A DNA stretch of 35,453 bases, from positions 1 through 35,453 of the forward strand of contig JAUILF010000012.1 in the NCBI GenBank assembly GCA_030433135.1, written 5' to 3'. The notes below the pieces were generated by a model. The model made no database searches. It saw nothing but the letters and a program-made list of their open reading frames with translations, and had not been told where the DNA came from. This document shows, one piece after another, positions 8,119 to 16,003 of the stretch; the stretch's first letter is position 1; every line of letters starts with the position of its first letter. The stretch is from Bacteroidia bacterium (lineage in GTDB: Bacteria; Bacteroidota; Bacteroidia; Chitinophagales; Saprospiraceae). The translations under genes and the position numbers were made by a program.

Positions 8119-9456
8119 TCAGGTGGTTTTATAATGGACAGTTGGTTTTACTTCAGATGCATCGATCAATACAGACTGAATGGCTATCACTTCCTTCACC
8201 GATTTCATGGCACCTCCTCCAGCTGCCGGACCGTTGGTATAAAGTGCCTCCACCTCCCTTCCGATCAGATCTGCCAGCTCGCGGTCAGAAGCTTTACCTG
8301 CCACCCGAAGTCGGATTTCAAAAGGTGCCGGGCTACCACGATTGGACCGATACAATGCATCACTCCCAATCAAGTCTATCCTGAGATCATCATAACCGGC
8401 ATGCTCATTCAACCTTGTTTTTACGATCTTCCCCGCCAGCCGGGCTCTGGCTTCGGCACCTGGGCCTCCATAGCTGATCTGCCCTTCACCAATAAATCCA
8501 TCCCTATATCCAATCGATACTTTAAGCTTCCCGGACCGGGGCTTTCCCCTACCGTTTTGCAGCCGGACCTTATCCTTTTCAACATCCTTAATGGTAACAT
8601 GAGAAAGGTCAGCAATGACATCAGGTGTATAGTACTGAGCAGGATCATGGATTTCATAAAGTAATTGCTCCTTACAGGTTGCTTCAGTCACTTGTCCTCC
8701 GGTCCCAGGCAACTTGGACACTGTAAATTCTCCCTTACTGTCTATCTCAGCAATGGGGAAACCCAGGTCAGCCAGGTTTTCCACATCCTTGATACCCGGG
8801 TCGGCAAAATACCCTCCCGTTACGTGTCCTGCACATTCCATCAGATGTCCCATCAGCACCGCCTTGCCCATCAAATCCCAATCGTCCATTGACCAGCCAA
8901 ATGCGTGGATCACGGGAGCGGTAAACAGTACCGGATCCGCCACTCTTCCGGTGATGATTACATTAGCACCTGCTTCCAGAGACTCAATCAGGGGACTGGC
9001 ACCCAAGTAGGCATTTGCCGAAATAACCCGGTCTCTAATGGTTTCAAAACGAGCTCCTGTCTCAAGAAGCGTAGCATCCGGAGGAATGTGTTGGGGCGGA
9101 ATGTCATCACCTGTAACTGCTGCAATCTTTATACCTCTCAAATTGAGATGGCGGCATACCTCAAGCGTTTGCTTCATGGCAGCAACCGGATTAGCGGCAC
9201 CCATATTAGTAATGATCCGGACTCCCCTTTGGTGACATTCCGGGATGCATCGATACATACGTTCGGTCAGTAAAGGATCGTAGCCCTGGTCAGGATCCTG
9301 TAACCTTCGTTTCTGGGCCAGGGCGATGGTACGCTCTGCCAGGCATTCGAAAATCAAATAATCCAGTTGCCCTCTCTTTGCCAGGTCAACCGCCGGTTCT
9401 ATCCGGTCTCCGGAATAGCCGGCACCTCCGCCCAACCGTATTTTTCGTTCACTCAC
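8119..9456 (-). CDS. AtuA/DUF1446 family large subunit
   Basis: 445 residues from GTG at 9456. An ATG at 9486 is possible, but the GTG gives the usual N-terminus (SERKIRLGGGAGYSGDR) and overlaps the upstream carboxylesterase stop as GTGA, a classic coupling arrangement. Conserved family stretches are DYLIFECLAERTIALAQ, ITNMGAANPVAA, IKIAAVTGDDI, VIITGRVADPVLFTAP and ECAGHVTGGYFADPG, followed by an SKLPGTGGQVTEATCKEQLLYE-type glycine loop (quoted only in part elsewhere). The protein is cytoplasmic by its lack of a signal. Full-length AtuA proteins are about 590 residues; here the last about 100 residues are a separate gene immediately downstream. The operon partners, a CitMHS transporter and an exported esterase, suggest catabolism of an imported carboxylate or ester-derived acid. 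Confidence 0.87.
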   Translation of the reverse strand: MSERKIRLGGGAGYSGDRIEPAVDLAKRGQLDYLIFECLAERTIALAQKRRLQDPDQGYDPLLTERMYRCIPECHQRGVRIITNMGAANPVAAMKQTLEVCRHLNLRGIKIAAVTGDDIPPQHIPPDATLLETGARFETIRDRVISANAYLGASPLIESLEAGANVIITGRVADPVLFTAPVIHAFGWSMDDWDLMGKAVLMGHLMECAGHVTGGYFADPGIKDVENLADLGFPIAEIDSKGEFTVSKLPGTGGQVTEATCKEQLLYEIHDPAQYYTPDVIADLSHVTIKDVEKDKVRLQNGRGKPRSGKLKVSIGYRDGFIGEGQISYGGPGAEARARLAGKIVKTRLNEHAGYDDLRIDLIGSDALYRSNRGSPAPFEIRLRVAGKASDRELADLIGREVEALYTNGPAAGGGAMKSVKEVIAIQSVLIDASEVKPTVHYKTT

Positions 9457-10994
9457 TGCCGCTGTTCTTCCAAATACTGCCTCCACAGTTGCAACCGACT
9501 CAGATCAGGCAATACCTCCGATCGGGTTTCGGCATCAATAACCTGGACCTTGTATTCCGGTCCGAAGGGTTGCCATTCAGGCACTCCCGGACCATTGGGG
9601 TTTCCCTGCCGGGCAAAATTCACCCAATATTGAGACATAATGGTAGCTATGTACTGGTCAACCGGCTCCCAGGGACGATCGAGCGTAGCAAGATTGTCGT
9701 AAGCATAGACGAGTTCACCAGAATGAAAGGCTCCAAATTCGGTCTCGGGTCCATAAGCTGGTAAACTCCGGTTGAAATTATACAGGTAAACCGGATCATC
9801 TCCGGTCTGTTCCTGCATGAGCGCCCAGGTAAAAACCTGGCTGCCAAAAACCTGATCCCGGCTCAACGCTATCTGAGATTGAACGGCCTCTTCTTCGGAA
9901 TGGGCGGGATATAGTTTTTTGAAAGAATCCGCATAAGATCCGAATCGGCCACTCAGTTGCTTCCCAAACTCCTCAGCACCGACATAGTTGGTGAAGACGA
10001 CATCCTCCTCATTCCATCCCATGAGCATCGGAACATCTGACTGGCTTCCTTCCAGATATATTTCGTAGATACTGGCCGGAACGACTATTCCATCCACGAT
10101 TGGCCCTTGTGTTCCACCGGTAGCCAGCAAGATTCTTTCTGCAGACTGTGATCGTAAATCAGCCAGACTACTTACTCCAAGATCCTCAGCAAATTTTGCT
10201 CCCTGCTCTTCGGCTTGCTCCAATCCTGGAGTTGAGAAAGCTCCTCTGCCATAAAAACTGCCTCCACTTTGCGCAATGGCCTTGTGAAACAAGCCCCGGG
10301 CTTCTGGCATGACCGTCAAATAATTAACCGCGAATGCACCAGCCGACTGACCGGCAATGGTAACGTTGGCTGGATCACCTCCAAACTGTTCAATGTTTTC
10401 CTGTACCCATTGCAATGCCGCTACCATATCCAGTAGCGCATAATTGCCCGAAGTATGATCAGGGGACTCAGCACTTAATTCGGGATGAGCCAGAAACCCA
10501 AAGACTCCAACCCGGTAATTAATAGTGACAAACAAGACATCTTTTTCGGCAACAGCTTTACCATCATAGATCGGACATCCACTGCCACCACTGCGAAATC
10601 CACCACCATAGATATAAACCAAAACCGGCTTCAAGGCATCGGAACTGCGATTTCTGGTCCATACATTCAAATAAAGGCAGTCTTCACTAATCGGTTCTTC
10701 AGGGATCAGAAATTCCGAGGACCAAAACATAAAGGGACTGGGAGCTGCCTGCATGGGACTGGGTCCAAACGACTTGCACTCCAACACACCATCCCATGGC
10801 TTGACCGGTTGCGGAGCTTTCCAACGATTGTCTCCTACCGGTGGACTGGCAAAGGGAATGCCTTTGAAAGCCTCTATCCCATCCTCCAGAGCCAGGCCCT
10901 CTACCTTGCCTGCAGAGGTCTGAATTACCAGTGATTGTGCCGAAAGCATCAGAGCAGAGATGCAAAAGCACAAACATAAAGTCAATTGCTTCAT
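9453..10994 (-). CDS. Exported type-B carboxylesterase (para-nitrobenzyl esterase-like)
   Basis: 513 residues, normal length for the family, with signal peptide MKQLTLCLCFCISALMLSAQ. Type-B carboxylesterase features are FKGIPFASPPVGDNRWKAP, SEDCLYLNVWT, the oxyanion segment VYIYGGGF, and the nucleophile elbow AGQSAGA (Ser near residue 216). The Glu is probably in GWNEEDV (near 328) and the His in FGAFHSGEL (near 424), giving a complete Ser-Glu-His triad. It would act in the periplasm on an ester. The gene lies between the CitMHS transporter, 54 bases upstream, and the AtuA-like pair that it overlaps by four bases. A plausible order of events is ester cleavage outside, uptake of the acid by the transporter, and processing by the AtuA-like complex (inference). 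Confidence 0.93.
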   Translation of the reverse strand: MKQLTLCLCFCISALMLSAQSLVIQTSAGKVEGLALEDGIEAFKGIPFASPPVGDNRWKAPQPVKPWDGVLECKSFGPSPMQAAPSPFMFWSSEFLIPEEPISEDCLYLNVWTRNRSSDALKPVLVYIYGGGFRSGGSGCPIYDGKAVAEKDVLFVTINYRVGVFGFLAHPELSAESPDHTSGNYALLDMVAALQWVQENIEQFGGDPANVTIAGQSAGAFAVNYLTVMPEARGLFHKAIAQSGGSFYGRGAFSTPGLEQAEEQGAKFAEDLGVSSLADLRSQSAERILLATGGTQGPIVDGIVVPASIYEIYLEGSQSDVPMLMGWNEEDVVFTNYVGAEEFGKQLSGRFGSYADSFKKLYPAHSEEEAVQSQIALSRDQVFGSQVFTWALMQEQTGDDPVYLYNFNRSLPAYGPETEFGAFHSGELVYAYDNLATLDRPWEPVDQYIATIMSQYWVNFARQGNPNGPGVPEWQPFGPEYKVQVIDAETRSEVLPDLSRLQLWRQYLEEQRQ

Positions 10995-11048
10995 CCGAAA
11001 TATTATAAAGGTTAGTGCGGCAGCTGTTGCATCATAAACTTACGCAAT

Positions 11049-12350
11049 TTAGAAAGGAATGGTCCCTATCAGTATTGCCACCAAAGTCATGACCAGGGTG
11101 ATGAGAAATGCATATCCAAAAGTGAATTTCTGATGTTCCGCAAGGTCTACCTTCGCCAGACCAATAAGCAGAAAAGTGGTAGCTGTCAAGGGACTTAAGG
11201 GAAATCCGGTGGTCATTTGGCCCATGATAGCGGCCTGACCCATGGATACAGGCTCTATTCCCAATTCCGAACCAACTTGTGCCAGGATGGGCAGGAAGCC
11301 AAAATAGAATGAATCCGGGTCAAAAACTAAACTGAGAGGCATACTTAAGACGGCCAGGATCACGGGTAAGAATCGACCAGCACTTTCGGGAATAACGGTG
11401 GCTGCCTGGTCGGCAATAGCCGAAATCATACCAGACTCCTTCATAATCCCGGTAAAGACTCCAGCGGCTAAGAGTATGGATGCCATCAGTAGGGAGGCCT
11501 TCGCATGCGCATCGATTCTCTCCTTCTGTTCGGTCAGGTTTCGGTAATTAACTAGTAGAGCAATGATGGCTCCCAGCATAAATACCATGGCCGGTTCGAC
11601 CCATCCGGATATCAAACTGGCGATTACAAGTATCGTGAGCATAATATTGATCCAAAACATTTTTGGACGGCGAAGTACCTCTTCCTCAGAAGTTAGCCTG
11701 CGCTGATAGGTCTGATTAAAAGAAGTATCCATTTCCACCCCCAACCTCCTGCCTTCCCGATGGCCCAAAAACCAGGCAATGATGATCACTGCAAGTAATC
11801 CGGCCAATTGAGGAATGATTACCGGTGTGTACAGGTCGGTAACGCCAACCTGTAAAGCGGTTGCAGCCCTTAAAGTAGGTCCGCCCCAGGGTACCAGATT
11901 CATGGTTCCCGCTCCCAGGGCCACCACACAGGCTAATACCCTTCTATCCATCTTCATGCGCTCGAACAGGGGTAACATTGCAGGAATGGCTACCAGGAAT
12001 GTGACTGCGCCCGATCCATCAAGATGGACAATCATAGCCAGCACAGCAGCACCCACAGTAATCCTGGCAGGATGATTACCAACCATCCTGAGAATGAAGT
12101 CTATGATCGGGTCAAACATACCGGCATCAGTCAGAACACCAAAAAACAAAATAGCAAAGACAAACATGGCTACGACCGGAGCGATGCTCTTGATGCCTTC
12201 TACAGCAAATGCGAAAGTGTCCAGACCAAACCCGGCGAGCAAAGCTCCCACCACCGGCACTAAAGCCAGGGCAGCCAGTGCACTCACCTTCTTAGTAAGG
12301 ATAAGAAACAACAAGATGCCAATGACCAAGATTCCGGTCAGAAAGAGCAT
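11049..12350 (-). CDS. CitMHS-family citrate-type transporter
   Basis: 433 residues, almost entirely hydrophobic, with about 12 membrane segments and a central cytoplasmic loop (HREGRRLGVEMDTSFNQ and the charged stretch after it). Family landmarks are MIVHLDGSGAVTFLVAIPA, the GTMNLVPWGGPTLRAA loop in the first half, and LVFDPDSFYFGFLPI with MGQMTTGFPLSPLTATT in the second half. CitMHS members carry citrate complexed with a divalent metal in symport with protons; other di- or tricarboxylates are possible. It is the first gene of the minus-strand operon with the carboxylesterase and AtuA-like genes and probably defines the class of acid the operon handles. Substrate specificity cannot be read from sequence. 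Confidence 0.9.
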   Translation of the reverse strand: MLFLTGILVIGILLFLILTKKVSALAALALVPVVGALLAGFGLDTFAFAVEGIKSIAPVVAMFVFAILFFGVLTDAGMFDPIIDFILRMVGNHPARITVGAAVLAMIVHLDGSGAVTFLVAIPAMLPLFERMKMDRRVLACVVALGAGTMNLVPWGGPTLRAATALQVGVTDLYTPVIIPQLAGLLAVIIIAWFLGHREGRRLGVEMDTSFNQTYQRRLTSEEEVLRRPKMFWINIMLTILVIASLISGWVEPAMVFMLGAIIALLVNYRNLTEQKERIDAHAKASLLMASILLAAGVFTGIMKESGMISAIADQAATVIPESAGRFLPVILAVLSMPLSLVFDPDSFYFGFLPILAQVGSELGIEPVSMGQAAIMGQMTTGFPLSPLTATTFLLIGLAKVDLAEHQKFTFGYAFLITLVMTLVAILIGTIPF

Positions 12351-12450
12351 GGTTTAATGGTTGGATTATTCCCAAGATAGCGATTTGGTTCCGCTGCCCT
12401 GGCATCAGTGGATACAGAAGATACGAGCATGGCCTTTGCCAGGCAGTATG
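12351..12450. other. Spacer between rsgA and the transporter operon with an imperfect inverted repeat
   Basis: This 100-base gap holds an imperfect inverted repeat. The arm at 12394-12404 (ctgccctggca, one extra c) pairs with tgccaggcag at 12437-12446, leaving about 33 bases between the arms. It lies just past the rsgA stop on the minus strand but has no following T run on that strand, so a standard intrinsic terminator is not clear. The transporter operon could be read through from rsgA or have its own promoter here. Confidence 0.4.
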
Positions 12451-13515
12451 TCAAAACTTCTTTCTCCGCCTTTCCTTCTGAATAGCTTTATACATTTTTC
12501 CCTGCACTTTATTATCCCTCCTTTTCTCAAATACCGTTTTTGAAAAGCGTTCTCTCTCACGCAGCAGTTTCAGATAATTTTGGTAGGCCTCATGCTCCAG
12601 GGAGCCTTCATTCAGTGCGGCTAAAACAGCACATCCGTCTTCCTCTGTATGGGAGCAATTCCGGTACTTGCAATTTTTTACCAGTTCGTCAATGTATCCG
12701 AAAGTGGTCTCAACGCCAGAGGATGCATCCGCTATACCCAGTTCGCGCATACCGGGTGTATCGATCATCAAACTCTTATTCTGAAGGGCCAATAATTGAC
12801 GATGAGTGGTAGTGTGACGACCTTTGCCGGTACTGTCACTTATTTCGCTTGTTTCCATGACGGTCTTCCCTTCCAAATGATTGATCAGGGTAGATTTGCC
12901 AACTCCCGAAGACCCGAGAATACAATATGTCCTGTAAGGCTCCATAACCTCACTTAGCTCTTCAAAACCTTTCTGAGCCTTGCTGCTCATGGATATCACC
13001 GGCACCCCCGGTACACGTTGTCTCACCTGGTCTTCCATCTGCCTTAGTGTCTCTTCATCGACCAGATCAATTTTGGAAAGGATAACCAATGGCTCAATCC
13101 CGGAGGCATGGCATATGGTGAGGTATCTTTCCAGCCTCTTCAGGTTGAAGTCCTGATCCACTGCCTGGACAATCATGGCATAGTCAATATTCGTGGCAAT
13201 GATCTGTACCTCTCCAAATGTTCCAACTGCCTGCCGTTTTAACACCGTACGGCGGGGATAGATCTCATGAATAATCCCAAAATCCTCCCCCATAGGCGTT
13301 ATCCGCAACCAGTCACCCACGGCAGGATAATCTTCTCGTCCGGAGGCTGAGTAGCGCAGGTTGCCGGTTATTTCTGCATGGACCGTGGCGTCTTCCAGTT
13401 GTACACGGTATCTTTCCCGGTGTTCGGCAATGACCCTGCCCATGACATCTGAAGCAGGCATCTCCACATTCATCAGGTCACCCTGAAACTTCAGTCCCAA
13501 CTCTTCTAATGACAT
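12451..13515 (-). CDS. rsgA: Ribosome small subunit-dependent GTPase RsgA
   Basis: 354 residues, usual length. The order is an OB-fold RNA-binding domain (about 20-95), then a circularly permuted GTPase: G4 LSKID comes before the P-loop GSSGVGKSTLINHL (near residue 205), then switch TGKGRHTTTHRQL and G3 DTPGMRELG. A C-terminal zinc-binding segment follows (CKYRNCSHTEEDGCAV with Cys and His ligands) and the protein ends in a basic tail (KERRRKKF). The permuted motif order is diagnostic. RsgA releases late assembly factors from the 30S subunit. It is a housekeeping gene, transcribed divergently from the FAD oxidoreductase across about 160 bases; its tail faces the transporter operon on the same strand. 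Confidence 0.97.
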   Translation of the reverse strand: MSLEELGLKFQGDLMNVEMPASDVMGRVIAEHRERYRVQLEDATVHAEITGNLRYSASGREDYPAVGDWLRITPMGEDFGIIHEIYPRRTVLKRQAVGTFGEVQIIATNIDYAMIVQAVDQDFNLKRLERYLTICHASGIEPLVILSKIDLVDEETLRQMEDQVRQRVPGVPVISMSSKAQKGFEELSEVMEPYRTYCILGSSGVGKSTLINHLEGKTVMETSEISDSTGKGRHTTTHRQLLALQNKSLMIDTPGMRELGIADASSGVETTFGYIDELVKNCKYRNCSHTEEDGCAVLAALNEGSLEHEAYQNYLKLLRERERFSKTVFEKRRDNKVQGKMYKAIQKERRRKKF

Positions 13516-13553
13516 AACTCAAAAATGTATCTATTGAACGCTTTGCAAACAGC

Positions 13554-13563
13554 GCAACGTTGC
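13554..13563. promoter_or_regulatory. Perfect 10-base palindrome in the rsgA / FAD-oxidoreductase divergent promoter region
   Basis: The sequence gcaacgttgc is a perfect palindrome 39 bases upstream of the rsgA start and about 115 upstream of the oxidoreductase ATG. Its position between divergent genes fits an operator for a dimeric regulator, but no second copy was noticed near other genes and no regulator gene is adjacent. It is short enough to be chance. Confidence 0.25.
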
Positions 13564-13678
13564 CTGCCAAAAGCGGCAAAGAGGATGTAAATGCTTCACA
13601 TCATCTGTTCAAATATTCATTATGGAATGAGCAATTTGAAATTCTGTATCATTGAGTACAATCAATTTATCCTCATCT

Positions 13679-16003
13679 ATGATCACAGAAAACACCAAAA
13701 GCCATCGCAAACTTAAAAACGAGATACTGGACACGGACCTGGCCATTATTGGAGGTGGTATGGCCGGCACCTGTTGTGCCATCACCGCTGCCCGGCAAGG
13801 TATCAAGGTAGTCCTGGTACAGGATCGGCCCGTCCTGGGCGGTAACGCATCCAGTGAAGTACGCCTCTGGATCCTGGGTGCCACCTCGCATATGGGTAAT
13901 AACAATCGCTGGGCCCGTGAAGGTGGTGTAATAGATGAGATCCTGGTGGAGAATGTCTACCGGAACCCGGAGGGTAATACCCTGATTCTGGATACCATCC
14001 TGTTAGAAAAAATTTGGGCAGAACCTAACATCACTCTGCTACTCAATACCGCCGCTTATGATGTCATCAAATCATCAGCCAACCGTATTGATGGCATTAA
14101 AGCTTTCTGTAGTCAGAATTCAACCGAGTACACGATCAATGCACCCTTGTTTTGCGATGCATCAGGAGATGGAATCATTGGATTTATGAGTGGAGCAGCT
14201 TTTCGTATGGGAGCCGAGTCATCTGATGAATTTGGTGAGCCCTTCGCTCCCGATAAAGCCTATGGAGAACTACTGGGTCACTCCATTTATTTTATGAGTA
14301 AGGATGTGGGCAAACCGGTAAAGTTTGTACCTCCTGCCTATGCACTACAGGACATCACTAAAATACCGAGGTATCGCAAATTTAATGTGGAGGAACATGG
14401 TTGCTGGCTTTGGTGGCTAGAATATGGAGGGCGCCTGGATACAGTACATGAGTCTGAAGTAATCAAAGAAGAGCTGTGGAAGGTAGTCTATGGAGTCTGG
14501 CACTACATCAAGAACTCAGGAAAATTCCCCGAAGCCGAGAACATGACCCTCGAGTGGGTAGGTCAGATACCCGGCAAACGCGAAAGTCGTCGTTTTGAAG
14601 GCCATTACATGATGAAACAATCTGACATTGTCGATCAGGTCAGGTTTCATGACGCTGTAGCTCACGGAGGATGGGCCATCGATCTGCACCCTGCCGATGG
14701 CGTGTTTAGCGAAAAACCCGGATGTAACCAGTGGCACAGCAAGGGAGTGTATGAAATCCCTTACCGGTCGATGATCAGCAAAAACATGGACAACCTTTTT
14801 TTGGCAGGACGCATCATCAGTGCATCGCATGTTGCTTTCGGGTCCACCCGGGTGATGGCCACATGCGCTCATGCTGCTCAGGCGGTGGGAATTGCTGCTT
14901 TCCTGGCCCTGGAAAACACATGTGATCCAGCTGGCCTTCTGGATCAAACGAGACTGCAAAAACTGCAACAAGAATTGTTGAAGTCGGGGCAATACATCCC
15001 CCATTTAGCCCTGGACGACCCGGCAGACCTGATGCAGCATATTCATTCCATATCACCGGTACCTGGGGTCCCTCATCAGCACCCACCTGGCGTGATGATG
15101 GCCAGCAGTAGTCTCCATTTATCCGAAATACCTTTCAATAGTGAGTACAAACCCCTGGAATTTGGTACCGCCCAGCTCCTGCCCCTTCCTGCCGGAAAAG
15201 TTCCCCGGTTTGAAGTCGAAGTCGAAGCCCAGGAAGAAACCACCCTGGAAGTTAACCTCCGTATCAGTAGCAAGGTTTTTAATTACACCCCTGACACAGA
15301 TATATACCACCTTGAAGTGCCTCTGAAAAAGGGGCGAAAACGAGTTGCCATTGAGCCACCTGTCAAACTTCAGGAAAACTGCTATGCTTTCCTCTGTTTC
15401 GAAAAAAATCCGAACGTACTATTGCGACGAAGTAAGGCCAGGATTACCGGGCTGGTAACTGTATTTAATAAGCAAAATATAGCCGTCAGCAATTATGGAC
15501 GTCAGGACCCTGACCCTGATCTCGGCTTTGAAAGTTTTGCTTTCTGGGTACCCATGCGCAGACCGGACGGAGAAAATATTGCCATGACCATAACTCCTGG
15601 TCTCACGTGTTTTGGACCGGAAAATATTTGCAACGGATATCATCGTCCATATCTGCAACCTAACGCCTGGATAGCTGCGTTTTCCGATGTACAACCCGAG
15701 TTGACATTTGACTGGCAGGAAGAGTGGAAAATCAGTAGGCTAGTTCTTTCGTTCGATACCGATTGGGACTATGCTATGGAGTCGTCTCTGCTAGGCCATG
15801 CCGAACGTATCATGCCTTTCACGGTCAGAAGATATGAGGTACTGGATGAGAATGGCACCCTACTACATGCTGTACAAGATAACCATCAAACCCGTAATGA
15901 AATACATTTCGAACAACCGGTGATTACTCGTAAGATTACATTGCGTTTCTTTCAGGCAAGTCCTGATGTTCCCGTTTCTCTCTTTGGCCTACAGATATAC
16001 TGA
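13679..16003 (+). CDS. FAD-dependent oxidoreductase with C-terminal beta-sandwich
   Basis: 774 residues from ATG 13679; a TTG at 13652 would add nine residues without support. Residues about 20-55 are a Rossmann FAD-binding unit: DLAIIGGGMAGTCCAI, then VQDRPVLGGNASSEVRLW, the FAD_oxidored (PF12831-like) pattern. LFCDASGDGIIGF and NLFLAGRIISASHVAFG are the later FAD-contact strands. From about residue 480 on, a separate beta-rich part (about 290 residues) ends like a discoidin/carbohydrate-binding sandwich. No signal peptide is evident. Its stop overlaps the symporter start (TGATG), so the two are translationally coupled. Such enzymes often lie in sugar or polyol utilisation clusters, but the substrate is unknown. 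It is not close to GidA or fumarate reductases in layout. Confidence 0.88.
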   Translation: MITENTKSHRKLKNEILDTDLAIIGGGMAGTCCAITAARQGIKVVLVQDRPVLGGNASSEVRLWILGATSHMGNNNRWAREGGVIDEILVENVYRNPEGNTLILDTILLEKIWAEPNITLLLNTAAYDVIKSSANRIDGIKAFCSQNSTEYTINAPLFCDASGDGIIGFMSGAAFRMGAESSDEFGEPFAPDKAYGELLGHSIYFMSKDVGKPVKFVPPAYALQDITKIPRYRKFNVEEHGCWLWWLEYGGRLDTVHESEVIKEELWKVVYGVWHYIKNSGKFPEAENMTLEWVGQIPGKRESRRFEGHYMMKQSDIVDQVRFHDAVAHGGWAIDLHPADGVFSEKPGCNQWHSKGVYEIPYRSMISKNMDNLFLAGRIISASHVAFGSTRVMATCAHAAQAVGIAAFLALENTCDPAGLLDQTRLQKLQQELLKSGQYIPHLALDDPADLMQHIHSISPVPGVPHQHPPGVMMASSSLHLSEIPFNSEYKPLEFGTAQLLPLPAGKVPRFEVEVEAQEETTLEVNLRISSKVFNYTPDTDIYHLEVPLKKGRKRVAIEPPVKLQENCYAFLCFEKNPNVLLRRSKARITGLVTVFNKQNIAVSNYGRQDPDPDLGFESFAFWVPMRRPDGENIAMTITPGLTCFGPENICNGYHRPYLQPNAWIAAFSDVQPELTFDWQEEWKISRLVLSFDTDWDYAMESSLLGHAERIMPFTVRRYEVLDENGTLLHAVQDNHQTRNEIHFEQPVITRKITLRFFQASPDVPVSLFGLQIY

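Noticed and set aside
9457-9486. ATG 9486 as start of the AtuA-like large protein
   Set aside because: It would overlap the esterase by 34 bases and add an atypical leader; the GTG at 9456 gives the family N-terminus and a GTGA overlap.
13652-13678. TTG 13652 as start of the FAD oxidoreductase
   Set aside because: ATG 13679 is available, and the extra nine residues are not needed for the Rossmann fold.
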